From Agaricus subrufescens (lineage: Eukaryota; Basidiomycota; Agaricomycetes; Agaricales; Agaricaceae): 64,000 nucleotides of DNA. Position numbers and translations under genes: made by a program. The notes beneath the pieces were generated by a model. It ran no database searches. It saw nothing but the letters and a program-made list of their open reading frames with translations, and was not told the DNA's origin. The stretch lies in contig CM057060.1 of the NCBI GenBank assembly GCA_029945375.1, forward strand, positions 3,348,001 through 3,412,000, read 5' to 3'. Shown here one piece after another: positions 40,821 through 53,774 of this stretch. Every line of letters begins with the position of its first letter. Positions within the stretch are counted from its first letter, which is position 1.

Positions 40821-41663
40821 TTATAAATCTTCACCACTGACTTTAACGGTGATTTTAAAGGGGAAAGGCGAGATGCCTGTTGATTGGGTTATTGGAGGTA
40901 CAGCTATTCGACCGCGTTCGGAGGATGTGTGAGTGAGCATTGTTTGTATGGATTTGGTTAAAGTTGTTGTGAGATTGCTGTAAAAAACTTGACGGTCTGT
41001 TAACAACAAGTTGAAGTGAAGGTGTATGTGATGAGAAGCAAGGGTTGTGTACCTTGGTCCGTTCGGTGTTGGCGAAGTTCGGTATTGATAACCCTGAGTA
41101 GAGGGGAGGGGAGGTTTTGGTGGATAGAGGAGAGAGGATGGGAGGACGAACCATTGTTCCCAAGGGATGTCTTCTTCGACTTGATATAGTTGATACCATG
41201 ATTTTTTGGGCCCTTTCATTGAAAATGTTACGACAATCTAATGGTAGAAAGTTGAGGTGCATCAAAGGTAAGTAAGGAAGGTAGGGCATACTTGACCACG
41301 TCTATCAGTTTGAGTTTGGATAGCCCGCCAAAATGTTTCTACTTTATCTTGGATGAGGTGTTCCATTCCTGGATCATCCACGCCCGGCTGAGAAAACCAA
41401 GTGAGTCTTAACGATAGATAGAGGGTAATGTGATGCTGTTACCATGCTTATGTCGAGCACTTCGAATACTTGCGGTCGTATAAGACCGAATAGTCTATGA
41501 AAGAGAATGGAATGGAGAACGCCGGTTAGGACATCTTTGAATGTCTGGCGGTCGAGGCCCTAGAACTAATTGAACGGATGTTGGGAGGACGGCCGCGACA
41601 GATTGGGAGAGGACTCACGAGGTCGATGGTAATTGTTGGAAAGGTCGGGCTGACGTTGGCCAT
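40821..41663 (-). CDS. ATG101: Autophagy-related protein 101
   Basis: This is a HORMA-fold subunit of the Atg1/ULK autophagy-initiation complex, partner of Atg13. The ATG at 41661-41663 starts MANVSPTFPTITIDL. Later exons give GLDRQTFKDVLTGVLHSILF, then RLFGLIRPQVFEVLDISM, then PGVDDPGMEHLIQDKVETFW. The hallmark stretch VTFSMKGPKKSWYQLY is followed by EEDIPWEQW. The last exon is DRQVFYSNLTTTLTKSIQ with THTSSERGRIAVPPITQ and ends FPFKITVKVSGEDL. Splicing from phase-1 Gly (after PLPSTQ) to DRQVF keeps the family register, giving about 190 residues, close to the usual size. Four introns are read. It shares a 94-base promoter with the divergent J-domain gene. Confidence 0.92.
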
Positions 41664-41757
41664 GGTGGAAGAGGCAGAGGGAAGAACCCTAACCCCGATC
41701 AAGGGAGTGTATCACATGACTGCGTTATTTAAGTATCTCTGGTGCGCCGGTGCTGAC
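41664..41757. promoter_or_regulatory. Compact bidirectional promoter ATG101 / J-domain gene
   Basis: Only 94 bases separate the two divergent start codons. The interval contains a CCCTAACCCC word and an ATCACATGAC sequence, but no clear TATA box. If the J-domain gene uses the upstream in-frame ATG at 41716, the gap is shorter still. Confidence 0.6.
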
Positions 41758-42597
41758 ATGATGACTGCCATGCTCGCGTATCCGTGGCCGATAGCCTCGA
41801 AATCTTCTTTGTTCAGGGCCTTTTCTACTTCTGCACGCAAAAGCGACCACTACAAAACTCTCGGAATTCCGCGAACCGCTTCCAAGGCCCAGATAAAGGT
41901 GAATAAACTATATTGTTCTGCATATGATTAATTTCTTGACATTCCGCCAGTCACATTACTATCAAGTCCGTGAGCCGATACTCCCCGACACATTCTTCTG
42001 TGTATCAAGATCTGACCGCACTTTACTAGTTGAGCAAGAAACACCATCCCGATGTCTCCAGTGACCCTGCGTCGAAAGAAGTGTTCTCCAACGCGAGTCA
42101 GGCATATGCCATTCTGGTAGACGACAGACAGCGGTAGGCATTCCGTCTATGTAATGTGTTCAGCTGCTGCATCTCGTTCTAGGCGAGCATATGATCGGAG
42201 CCTGTTACACCGATCTCCCGGGACCATGCAGCCACGCCCCTATGAGCCGCGGGCACCCCCTGCGTCAGGACACAAAGCCTCGTACGCCTGGGCACACCCT
42301 CGAAGTCACCCCGGCGGGTTTCGCAAACCACCCGACTACTCGTACACGCCACCGCCGAACCGGCCCCGTGGCACCGCGTCCAGTCCGTCGTGGGGCACTG
42401 GAGGCGGACGACACTATGCGCCTCGGTCTGAACCACACCACGACGTGCTGCGCGGGGCGCGGAAGAAGGACGAGGAGGAGATGCAGGAGCTGGACCGGAT
42501 CAAGAACACGTCGGGGTTCGTGCGGGCGATGCAGGTGGTGGCTGCGCTGGGGCTGAGTCTGGCGGCGATGGGCGGACTGGCAGGGGGCGGGTCGTGA
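41758..42597 (+). CDS. Mitochondrial-type J-domain (DnaJ) protein
   Basis: This is a co-chaperone that would stimulate an Hsp70. Exons are 41758-41898, a 15-base microexon 41951-41965 (SHYYQ), 42030-42133 and 42183-42597, giving 224 residues. The N-terminus ([12 protein letters not shown]) looks like a mitochondrial targeting peptide. The J domain runs from [17 protein letters not shown] through the microexon to [19 protein letters not shown] and ends RRAYDRSL, with the HPD motif intact. The middle is Pro/Arg/Gly-rich. A C-terminal hydrophobic stretch ([18 protein letters not shown]) is a likely membrane anchor. The microexon restores the helix II residues expected before the HPD loop, which supports this structure. 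The start could be a few codons up- or downstream. Confidence 0.87.
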
Positions 42598-42667
42598 ATA
42601 GCGTATGGTAGATGTTTCTCGACGCCGGAAGAACCTCGGCGAAGGAGTCCCGTGACGCGAGGCTGGG

Positions 42668-42673
42668 TATATA
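42668..42673 (+). promoter_or_regulatory. Putative TATA box of Argonaute gene
   Basis: TATATA lies 108 bases upstream of the Argonaute ATG, in the 183-base gap after the J-domain gene. Confidence 0.35.
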
Positions 42674-42780
42674 GGCTCTTTCAGCGCTCCCACCCCCTCT
42701 GACGGCCTCAATCCTACCGCCACTGGTAGGCCTGTGTTCTTCATCCAGCTTCCAATCCACCTACCTACTCCTTCCTCTCC

Positions 42781-45700
42781 ATGTCTCGCAGAGTGCCCCC
42801 TGGTCCTCGCGGCTCCCGGGCGCGTGGCCAAAGTCCCGCCCGCGGTGGCAGCCCTTCTCGTGGTGGTCCCGGTTCTACTCGAGGTGGTTCTACCTCTCGT
42901 GGTGGTAGTATCCGCGGTGGACCCCCACCCAGAGGGGGTGGACCAGCTGCTGCTCCTGCTGCCCCCGGTAGTAGAGTCACCCCGGCAGGTGAGCTGATAG
43001 GACTCCTGTCGCCTGCCCCCCGAAAATAATAAATCTTTTTTCGAAATTAATTCATTGACCGATTTCTCTTCTGATGTCTCTCGATTGTGTATATGTACTG
43101 CGTTGACTGATTTGTTCGCGTGTTGGGTGTGCCACTCGCTGGTCATCGCGTTGATCGCTTCGGTTTTGATTTTGATTTTTTTTTTCTTTTTCTTTTTTTT
43201 TCTTTTTGGTTTTCTCGCTTAACTTGATGCCAAATTCAACTATCTCCTATCATGATTGACGCATAATCAGGCCATGTCACTGCGATGGGTGTCAGAAGGC
43301 CCGGTTTCGGTACTCAAGGTCGCCCAATTGACATACAAGTGAACTGCTACAAAGTAGAAGCTGCAGACATAACCGTCTATCAGTACGATGGTATGCCTTC
43401 TGCCCCTACTTTTACTTTTTCCCGTCACTCATAGTACTTTCTAGTTGGTGGGTTGGCTTGATTCCGCAGTCTTCTGCGGACGACTGATCTCATCCTGCTC
43501 GCTATTTTTAGCTGTCGATCCGGACGCGTTGCCTTCTCGTGTCAACATGGAGATCTTCAGACAAGTGCAGCAGGACTATCCTGACGTATTCGACAGGCCA
43601 CTTTCGTATGATGGCAGGAAGATCGCGTATTCCACGTACCAAGTACCTTTGGGCACTACATCCCGTACCGTGAGTTTACCTCCCCCGGTTTTTTCACTTC
43701 TTGGTTAAACTTTGTCGATAACAGTTTGAAGTCTCACTGGCGCCGAAGAATGGAGGACCGAATCCGAAACCTGGAGGCCGCCCCCCTCGAGTCTACAAGC
43801 TCAAATTGACTGAAGCCAGTATTATCAATACCGAGTACGGATTTCTTGTTATCCCTCTAGGATTGCGAACTAACTAAGGAGTTATTAAGGGTGCTTCGTC
43901 GCTATATTACCGGTGCTCAAAGCATGGATAACGCTATCTCAACGAGTTTAGCTGCAAGTTCAACTCTTTTCATAACCGTGAATATATACTAATCGAATGT
44001 CCATCAGGCCTACAATACAGTCCTCCGTATGGTGCCGAACTTGCAATGTGTTCACAACGTTCGCAGCTTTTTCAATAGAGAATTTGGGCATGAACAAATA
44101 GGAGGCGGTATCGAACTTTGGCGCGGTTTCTTCCAATCTATTCGTCCCGGTCCAGGCTATCTCTTACTCAACGTCGACCTCGCAACCTGTATGATGTATC
44201 GCCCAGGAAATCTTCTCGAAGTCTGCCTCGACTTTTTCGATGGTCACGTCCCTGCCAGAGGTCTCGCTGCCCATCTATCCTCTGATCGTGAACGTCTCAG
44301 GTTGTCAAAGTTTTTATCCAACTTGGCCGTAACGGTACCGGCAACAACAAAGAACAAGAGGAGGATCATTAAGGGGGTACCACCTAGAGGCGCTGATCAG
44401 ATAACGTTTGATCAGGCTGGGAAGAAGACTACGGTGGCGAAGTATTTTGAAGCATTGGGAATTCGTCTTCAGAACCCACGCTTACAATGCGTCGAAGTAC
44501 GTCATTTTTATCTCTGTTTCTCTTCACCGTCCGCGATTGGACTCTAATTGTTCTCCTATGGGTAAACAGTTCCGACCTGGAGGCGCCCTTGTCCCGTTGG
44601 AATTATGTCAAGTACAACCAGGACAGATCATGCGAAAACAGTTGCCCAGTGATAAAACGAGCAAGATGGTATCGTTTTCGACGCAAAAACCCCCACAGAG
44701 GTTTTCTCTTATCCAAAATGGAGCACAGGGGTTACAATATGGACAATCAGAATATGTTAGGAGTTTCGGATTGAATATTAATACTGCGGGTGGTTTGTTA
44801 TCGTTGAAAGGGAGGATTTTGCAGCCGCCCAGATTGCAGTATGGTCCAGGAAGTAAGGAGCCTCTGGTCGTGAGTACACTACTTTTGTCATTCCCGCCCA
44901 ACTTTTCTGATATTTGTTATAGAACCCGAGGTTTGGTGCATGGAATATGTGAGTAGGACAGGTTTTTTTTAGGTCTGAATGCCGGTGATTAAACTCTATG
45001 CGCTTTGAAAGGGCTGAAAAGAAGTTGGTCAAGCCGATGTCCGCCAATGCCTGGCTCCTCATGAACTTTTCACGAATTTATGACCGTGATCTACAAGCAA
45101 TAGTGCGAAACTTGATATCAGGCTTTGAAAGTACTGGTGGGTGTTCAGTAGTGTTTGTTCGATTGAAAAACCGAGTTACTCATGCTGGGTGGTTGGTCTT
45201 GATTAGGTCTCACGATTGATCACAATCCGCTGGTCAAAAACGGCGATCCGCAAGGCAATGTTCCTGCTGTACGTGTTTAGTTTTCGAGATTCCATCGTTG
45301 TTGACGATAGTTCTTATGTACGTTTCTTGTAGCTATTGAAGTCCGCTGGGCTCGAGTTGCGACAGCAGAAGGGACAGATCCCACAACTTATTGTCATTAT
45401 TATGCCTGAAGACGGTAATGCTGCGGTGTATTCCGCTATCAAACAGTAAGGAATCATAAATTTGTTATCCGATCGACTAACTTTTTTGCTTCATTCACAG
45501 CTTTGGCGACGTTATGGTACGTGGTTTCATTCGACATTCTCCCGACTATGCATTTCTTATTTGTTTGATAGTTGGGTGTAGCGACACAATGTTTGCGACC
45601 CCAGAAATGTAGAGGTGCCAATATCCAGTATTGGGCTAATGTCGCTCTTAAGTATGCTTATCCTTGACTTCTCATTCTACGGTCTTCATGAAACTTTTGC

Positions 45701-47273
45701 TCGCTAGGGTCAACGTCAAACTTGGCGGTATCAACTGCACACCCGAACGTAGAGCCGTACCTATTCTATCTGACCCAGCTAACCCGGTCATCATCATGGG
45801 TGATTTTCTTACCATATCTTTTTCCCATCACGACGCTGATTTTGGGAATTTTTTTTTCCCTTTCGAAGGTGCCGACGTCCAACATCCCGCACCTGGAGCC
45901 GAGGGAAGACCCTCATTTACGGCTGTTGTTGGTAGTGTCGATCAGATGGCTTCGAAGTATGTTGCAGCGAACAACTTGCAAGTTGGGAGACAAGAGTTGA
46001 TTGTCGATTTACAATCAATGGTCAAGGTATGTGTTTACTCTTATGCTTGTGTTTGTGATACTTTGAAACTGAGGTGTTATCATTTCTTGACGTGCAGGAT
46101 ATTTTGCAATTACATATTGGATATAGGACTCATGAAGAGAGGGCAAATAATCCTACCCCGAAAAAACTTATCTTCTTCCGTGGTACGTCGCGATTTGCAA
46201 AAATATGATATGCGCCTTTTTTGGTTGACGGATTCCCCGTACGTAGATGGTGTTTCTGAAGGACAATTCGACCAAGTTTTACAGCACGGTGAGATCCTAC
46301 CCCTTTCTTTATCAGGTTTGAACCTTATGGTTGTATCTCCAGAATTACCGTTGATACGAGGTCTGTTACTTTTTTTTCTCAACCCTTGCTTGCGGCATTG
46401 ACGTCCTGTTACCCTTTACTAGCGGCATGCCAAGAATTAAAGATAAAGCCACTGATAACACTCTGTGTCGTTATCAAGCGTCACCACATTAGGTTTGCTC
46501 ATCCTGGTTGTATTTCGTATAATGTTGCTTAAATCTCTTCTACGCTAGGCTCAACCCTTTAACGGAGGCTGATAGGAGCGCAAATTGTCCAGCTGGAACG
46601 GTCGTCGATACTGGCATCACTAGCCCCGTTGAATTCGACTACTATCTGCAAAGTCACGGTGGTCTCCTCGGGACAAGTCGACCCTCTCATTACGCGGTAA
46701 GTTGGGTTTTTTTTGGCCTCCACTTCGCGGATGAACTAATGTGTTACTTGGATTAGGTACTGTATGATGTGAGTTCTCGTGTTTGCACCATACCCTTTCG
46801 AAGTGACGTTAATATGGATATTCTTTGGGGGTGAATTAGGAAAATAAATTCAAGTAAGCGACATTTGTTACCTTTTCATAAGAGAGATCTAATCTAGAAC
46901 GTATTTAGTGCTGATACCATGCAAGCTCTTTCGTTCGCCTTGTGTCACGTTTACGCTCGCGCCACTCGTTCCGTATCCATTCCCGCACCAGTATACTGTA
47001 AGTGAAGTACTCGATGTTGACTATGACACTACTGACGATGCTCTCAAATGATATTTAAGATGCGGACATCGTCTGTGCTCGTGGCAAACATCACTTCCCA
47101 CCGGAATTTGCTGGTAGACTGAGCGATGATGTGTCTGAAACTGGATCGGTTGACACGTTCAGAAGCCAATATATGCCACTCCATGGAAATCAAAAGAAGA
47201 TGATGTATTTCTCTGTATGTGTTCACTTCACGTACACTCTCTCTTTCAATCCTGACTGTTACTTCCTCAGTAA
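42781..47273 (+). CDS. Argonaute (AGO/PIWI-domain) protein
   Basis: This is a small-RNA-guided silencing protein (RISC core). The ATG at 42781 opens an Arg-Gly-rich tail with repeated RGG/RGGS. The N, linker and PAZ parts follow ([33 protein letters not shown]), then Mid ([26 protein letters not shown]) and PIWI. Catalytic candidates are Asp in GADVQHP, Glu in GRQELIVDL, Asp in [12 protein letters not shown], and Asp in [13 protein letters not shown]. This gives a DEDD tetrad, where many animal proteins have His last. I count about 24 introns, all splicing in frame. The first is 282 bases with a long T tract, and one is GC-AG (43954-44007). After MMYFS a final intron (47215-47270) appears to leave an exon holding only the stop codon. 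It is convergent with the acyl-CoA synthetase gene. Confidence 0.93.
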
Positions 47274-47526
47274 ACACTGTCGTTGTATGCGGGTAAAAGA
47301 AACCCGCGGTGTGTCCACCCAGTACCTGCCGGCTCTTTCTTCTTTTTTTTACTCCTTTTGTGTTTCTTCATGATGTATCTGTACTATATTCGTCGTGTTT
47401 TTGTTGTCGTCATGCTCTGCTAGTTGCTATCGTTGAATAGAAAATGGATACATATAACGAATAATGCACGTCCGGAAGTGATAATTCATGTTGCCTGTTA
47501 TTTGAATTACATTTGTTGATGGATGG

Positions 47527-49981
47527 CTAGGAAAGCGTATCGTAACTGGTTGAACTCTTGAATACGACACCAAAGAGCTGTCCTAGTGAAGTACCCGATG
47601 GAAAACATAAAAAAAGATGATTCGTATTTCGTTCTATTATACATCGTTTGACTCGCGTTTCTGACCATCTATTTCTGTGCCTTGTAAACCGTCTAAAACA
47701 CCCTTCAGCAACACGAACAGGAAAGATCCATCCAAAAAGACTTACCTCAATTTGATCCTTGAACACATTCGCAATCTTTGCTCGCTGCAGTTTCTGCGCC
47801 GCAGTCAACATCCCATTCTCAGGACTCCACTCCTCCGCCGTCAGAATCACATCAAACAAAAGCTCAACCGCTCGCAAACCACTATGTTTTCCCAGCGCGT
47901 TACATTCGTCGAGTATCATACTCTTTACCTTCTTTTCTTTACACAGATCTGTTAGGGACATTGAGGGGGAGGGAGCGGAATCCATTGATGAGAGGGCTTG
48001 ACGTATATTTTGTTTGTGGGGCACGATGATGGCGATGGGTTGTTTGGCTTCTGCGGATGCGTATACGCAGATGTTGGAGACTAGTTGGCTGGATTTGTAG
48101 ATTGATTCAAGGTGCTCGATGGCGATGTATTCTCCGTGTTGTAATTTGATCAAATTCTTGACGCTGCACCAAGTCAAAAGCAGAACGACAATTTTGGAAA
48201 ACAAGGCGCACCGATCGATAAGTGTAAGAGTACCATCATTATTCCATTGTCCAACATCCCCCGTCCTAAACCAACCATCTTTAGTGAAGATCGTCTCATC
48301 CGAATTCAAATCAGGCCTCTTGAAATATCCTTTAGTAACACCTGGTCCTCGAATGCAGATCTCGCCTGTAGGAGGTTTGTTTTGCGAGGAATATCCTGCC
48401 TCCGGTATGTCTATAAACTTCATTTCGACAGACGGAGCTGGGAGCCCGACGGTGCCGGTCCGATATAGCTCAGGCGGGAGGATGGAACACATTCCAGAGG
48501 TCTCTGTCATTCCATATGCTGCAGAGCGGGAGGGTACCAAATGTGTGGATATGTATCATCAAGAGCGACAAGGACAAATGGAGAAACACACCCTGCATTA
48601 CCGGCCCAACAGACTTGTTCAAGAAATCTTGCGTATCCTCATTGAGGCGTGCACTCCCACTGATAGCAAACCGCATCTGACCACCTACGGCCTTTCGACT
48701 GGATTCAAATACAAATCGATCTGCGACTCTGTCCAACAAGGGTATGTGGACACTCTTCAATGCCAATGCGCCCGAAAACGCTCTCTGGGTGAGCCTCCCA
48801 GATTCTTGAACCTTGCTGATAATCCCCTTCTTCATGCCTTCCCACACAGCGGGGACACCGACCATGATATTAGGTTGGAACGTCGCCAAATCGCCTTGGC
48901 AATTCCTGACTGAACTATCCATAAGTGTTTTAGGCGTCCCAAAGCCTGTTATGAGACCACCAAAGAGCGTGGCGATCTCGACGACGTATTCGAGTACATG
49001 GGCGAGAGGGAGGTAGGCCAGATATCTGTCACCCGGGGATATGTGAGGGTCGAGCATAAAGTAGACAGAGGCGACAGAGGCGATGAGGTTGCCGTGTGAT
49101 AGACAAACGCCCTTTGGGTTACCTGTACTGCCGCTTGTGTACATTATACAAGCTACTGTGTCCTTTGAAGGGCGGCGGTCTTGAATTGTCGAGAAGTCGA
49201 CGCTCTTCCCGAGAGCCAGCAAGTCATCGATATGGATGGCTTTGATGGCGCCGTCACGGACAGATTGGAGTTGGAGGACGGTGCTGGTTTTGGGTGAACC
49301 GTGATAGACGACGAATTTGACGGTGGGGGTGCGGGGAAGAACTTTGATAACGATGGGTAGGAGGTCGGCATCGGTGAACAGGCCGATAGACTCGGGCTCG
49401 TTGAGCGAATGTTCGAGACCAGCCTCGCCTAGCGTGTCATATGCCGTTGCGAGGGTAGTGGAGATAAGGGCGCAGCCCTGCGATATAACCTGCCAGTTGG
49501 ACCTGGAATAACGTCAGCACGGCCAAAAGCAAGATGCAGCAGATACTGACCCTGTTGAGGCGAAGATGTTGAAAACGTGGTCGGAAGAGACCCCTAAGCT
49601 GGCCAGACCACGAGCAGCCTGAGAGATGGTCTCCTCCAGCTCGATGTAGTCAAGATACTTGTAGTCGCTGAGCTCGAAGAATTTCCATGTTTTCTTCTGT
49701 GTGACTTCCTGTCCGTTGACGATCTTCTTGACATCCTTCTGTTCCTCGTGGATGGTGATGACGTCACGCCATCCTATGGCTTTGGATCTGCCGTACTTCT
49801 TGGCGGCATACGCTATGATGTCTGAGGTCGTGTCGATTCCGTCCGCGGGTCTTTCGAGAAGGGTGGTGGGTGCCACAGCGATCCTGCGGACGGGCCCTTC
49901 GTTGGGTTTGGCGGGCTCGACTTCTGTAGAGCCGCTGGCGAAGTAGTCGTGGCGCAGCTGCAAGGGTCTGGGCGGGGGCAT
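47527..49981 (-). CDS. Long-chain fatty-acid-CoA ligase (AMP-binding)
   Basis: This enzyme activates long-chain fatty acids to acyl-CoA with ATP via an acyl-adenylate. The ATG at 49979-49981 starts MPPPRPLQLRHDYFASG. Exon 1 ends near 49558 after FASTG and splices to NWQVISQGCALIST. The AMP-binding signature MYTSGSTGNPKGV lies at about 49110-49145. YLAYLPLAHVLE and the GVPAVWEGMKKGI region follow. A splice near 48510 gives YGMTETSGMCSILP, then GEICIRGPGVTKGYFKRPDL and DGWFRTGDVGQWNNDG with VKNLIKLQHGEYIA. A short final exon ends FKSSTSYDTLS with the stop at 47527-47529. Length and order fit the yeast Faa1/Faa4 type of about 690 residues. There is no C-terminal peroxisomal tripeptide. About four introns are read, and no defect is seen. 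Confidence 0.92.
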
Positions 49982-51319
49982 GGTAGAAGGAAGAAGGAAC
50001 GGAGGTGGGCAGTATTGAAGAGTGGATTGACAGAAAGGGTTAGCTGGGTGGAGGGGGCGTTGGGGTTATCGCTTGCCTGATTTTGAAACCGCCTCTCCAC
50101 GGACTATATCACTCGTCCATGATGTCCTGGGCGTCACTCCAGGTACCCGGCCAGCGCAGGTTCAGGAGAGCAAGCTGCATCTCGTATCGCGGACGCCTCG
50201 GCAGATCCGGCAGCAAGGTTGCCGGAACTCGGGTTCAGCAAGACCAGTCTCGTTGATCTTCAACATTCAACTCCCGCACACGCATGGGCCAGTAATATTC
50301 AATCTTGGCTCTCTAGAGCCCTCTATTTCCCTGCGGGATGGTCTACTCTGCCCGTGCCTTGAGTGCAGAGAGGTCATTACGGCAGCTTGCGCACCCGACG
50401 AGCAACATTCGCTGCCGGTCTTGGCTCCTCTTGACGAGTGCACAAGTACTAAAATATCCCGAGCATCCCTTCAAACCGACAACGCCCAAAAGTCTTTTAG
50501 CTACACTGGTCACGCCCAAATCGGGAGAATGGTGATCGCAAATGCTCCATTGGGCAAACACAAATGGCATAGACTGCGGCGTATACAACACTTTCTCCAG
50601 TACAGCGTCGACTTGCTCAACTTGTCCGTACAAAGTTTCCCGATAGATAAGGTCTATTTATTAGGCATACCCGGGGGAGTGCTTTCTCAGCATCAGATCG
50701 GTATGGAGAAGTAAACGTGCGCGGACGGCACCTCCTGAAGCATAACTTTCCTGGTACACGAGTGAGTTATTATTACCTGTTAACAAGGTCAGGTAATTGC
50801 CCAGTTACACAATCGTCCCGATCCGACTACTGGAGATTTGCCTGCGCGCTCCTGAGGACATGGACCCAAAATAGACCCGTGCGTAGATCAGGGCGAAATC
50901 TAAGTGCCATACGTATTGAAGGTGCCAGTAGAGGCCGAAGTCTTAGTTGCCAGAAAACGCAAAAAACAGCATCAGTGAGAAATACGAATTAAGACCAGCA
51001 TGGGACAGGCGGTGCAGGGAGAGACAGAACATCTCGAGAGGCATTAATGACCCGAGGGCCTAACGGTGTTCCGGAGCCAGGACGTCAACTTCGCTTAAGA
51101 TTGCACCCGTTGATGATTTCTAGAAGCACAGCCCCAAACGACGCGAAAGTACTATAAACATCGTTGAATAATAATAACTCTATACCTTAATTGTTTGCAG
51201 ATGTAGAATAACCAATATCAACCCAGGCTCTCATTTCATCTCCATAATATATAGTCAACAGGAGCAGCCTAACGAGCAATTTGTCAAACAAAGAGACATA
51301 AGATGACAAGAAAGTCGGC
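49982..51319. other. Intergenic region upstream of acyl-CoA synthetase
   Basis: This region holds the acyl-CoA synthetase promoter and the 3' flank of the MFS gene. A plus-strand frame of 213 codons (50073-50714) lacks any recognisable motif and is not called. Confidence 0.4.
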
Positions 51320-53232
51320 CTACCCAAAACCAATCCACGCTAGAATTGCTGCCAAGACAGTCGTTGCCAGGAACCCATAAGTATTAATCATTGGCATTAC
51401 CCCAGCTATGGCAAATCCCAAAAGGAATGAACGAAAACCACTTAGACTAGGTTTCAGAACACCATTACACTTGATTCTTACAGAAGGCTTACTTTCCACA
51501 TGCCATAACTTCGGCACTTCGTGAATGCATTATATCAACGCAATATGCTGCCGTTGGGCTTAATACAATATCAACCTATAAGTAATCAGACACCTATAAT
51601 AGCCGCAAAACAGGGAAAAACCTACTCCAAGACCATTAAAGAAGAAAAGGACCAGATTCAGAGCTAGTCCTCTGTTTCCTGGGACATAGTGCGTAACCAA
51701 ACCGCAACCGAGAACGGACATAGGAACAAGCAGCAGCCCACCCAGCATCGTAGCCCTCAATCGATCTTCGGGGTACCAAACTCCGGCTCTTTTCTTTTTC
51801 CATCGGACGATGACTCGGTCAGAAATACGTCCAGCAAGAGGTGCACCAACTAGGTCATACGTTTGTTCAGATGTAAATTTACGGGGGATAGTGAGGGTAT
51901 AGCGTACTCATGTTTCCAAGACCTGCAGGAAGGAAACAGGCTCCTATCAAGGCTTCGTCAACGATATTGTAGCGTTTTCCCTATAAAACAAATTGATTAC
52001 CTCCCTCTGTCTTATAAGTTATTCAAGCCAATCACTCACAATAGTATACGCAATGGGAACAATCAAAACTACGAAGCGTAAGTATAACGGGCTGCCTTAG
52101 TATCAGACTATGATGTTCACCATAATCTGTAAGAAGAACGAAAAAGCCGGCAATAGACTGCAATCACAGTCAGAATCTAAATACGACAAGGAAAGATACA
52201 CACAACTTACTGTACAACAGATATTGGGACTACGCAATAGATTGAGGGGTTGAAGTGGATTGACGAATTTAGGTAGCCAACCACGCCCCGCGTTACCAGA
52301 CTGACGAAGTTTATCAATACCGCGAGCACCAGGATGACTCGTCTCAGGAAACGCGAGGAATATTATTATGAAAGCAACAAAGCAGAATACTCCAAGGAGC
52401 TCTTGCATAATTCTCCAAGACGCATAACTCGCCATAAAACCTGTAATTTTATCCATCAAAGGAAAATCGTATCAAATGTGTAAAGGTCATACCTCCGACT
52501 GGAGGCGCCAGTGCGGGACCCAACAAGATGCCCTGAATTATGGAGTTAGAAGTTGCGGTACACACGAAGTACTTCACTACTCACACCAAAGAAAAACCCC
52601 ATAGCCGTGCCTCTTTCCTCCAACTTATAGATATCTCCAATCACACCAGCACCAACTGCCAACCCAGGAGATGCTCCAATACATTGCCAGAATCGCCAAA
52701 ACAAAAGCTGTGGCATAGTTTTACAAGTCGCGACACCGATTGACCCGATGACCGACAAGGGGAGGGCGCAAAGGTATACCGGCCTTCTTCCGTCTGGCAG
52801 AGTGATTTCATTTACGATTAGTCATAGGGTGAATCTATGATGACACTCACAGAATGTAGAGTAAGCAGCTGCAGTGAAAGCTCCGATGGAAGCGGCAAAT
52901 ACTGATAAGCTAACTGCAAGACTTCATTTCATTAAGTTTGAGCGCTCTAGAAACTTAATGAAAGGCTAGCTACCTAACATTCTGTCCTGACGTGTTCAGA
53001 TCGCGCGCAATGGTGGGTATGGTGGGATAAAAGGTCCCAGAAATGAATACTAAGTCAACTTGATGAGACGAATTTCGTTCGAAGAGTGCCAGCACATACA
53101 TGGCATCAGACCACACCAAGAGACTATAGCGACCAGAAACTTTTTGTAAGTTGGAGAAAAACGCTGGTACACGAGTTCATGGTTGACACCAGCTCCTGCC
53201 TCTGGCAAAAGAGGGCTTTCTTCAGTAGTCAT
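51320..53232 (-). CDS. MFS transporter 1 (DHA1-like)
   Basis: This is a major facilitator superfamily transporter, probably a proton-driven drug or metabolite exporter in the plasma membrane. The ATG at 53230-53232 starts MTTEESPLLPEAG, a typical soluble N-terminus, leading to KKFLVAIVSWCGLMPC. Later exons include QLLFWRFWQCIGASPGLAVG with the motif GVIGDIYKLEERGTAMG between membrane helices. Next come FLAFPETSHPGARG ending the first half, a large loop, then VPMSVLGCGLVTHYVPGN, and a last exon with SFLLGFAIAGVMPMINTYGF. The expected 12 helices can be traced across roughly ten introns. MFS transporter 2 at 57941 is a diverged paralogue. The substrate is unknown. Confidence 0.85.
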
Positions 53233-53774
53233 CCAGGTGAAGGGATGAAGGTCACTGGTAGGCTGAGCAGAGTTGTATTAGAGGATGCCAACCAACGTCG
53301 GACAGAAGTCAATTATCAATTTTGATTTCAAGTCGAGGGCAATCAGCCGAGCCGGCTAACATTCCGGCCGTTCTAATTTAAAGTTGACTTTGGCTCATGG
53401 GACCAAATCTATTGCCCGCACGCCACTCTGACCCTGCCAAGAATGCAAGGGCGTTCCGTTTCTCGTCATATGCCAGTAGGCAGCTATGAGCTAAGTTGAA
53501 GGTCCACTGAATGCTGGTGGGACTGCAAACTCCATGGATACACCGCGGTCCACGGAATTTTAGACTAGTGGCCCAAGGTAGTGGGTGGTAGTTTCTACAC
53601 AGTATAATTAGAGTAGGCGGGGAGTTTTAAGGTTGACAAGTGTCACTTCTTGGACGGGTTTGAAATATGGGCAGGTGTGGGCGAAAACAGCTTCGGGCCG
53701 TGAATATTCTCCATTTACTTCATTTGAAGGCAGAATTGAACCAAATTTGTAGGTAGAAATTACTCAACACACTA
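53233..53774. other. Spacer between MFS 1 and DNA glycosylase 1
   Basis: This 542-base spacer contains the MFS 1 promoter. No gene or RNA feature was recognised. Confidence 0.4.

Noticed and set aside
48119..48913. 264-codon plus-strand open frame
   Set aside because: It is the antisense shadow of the acyl-CoA synthetase exons.
50073..50714. 213-codon plus-strand open frame
   Set aside because: No domain, no family resemblance, weak start context and composition unlike neighbouring genes; a frame this long can occur by chance in 64 kb.
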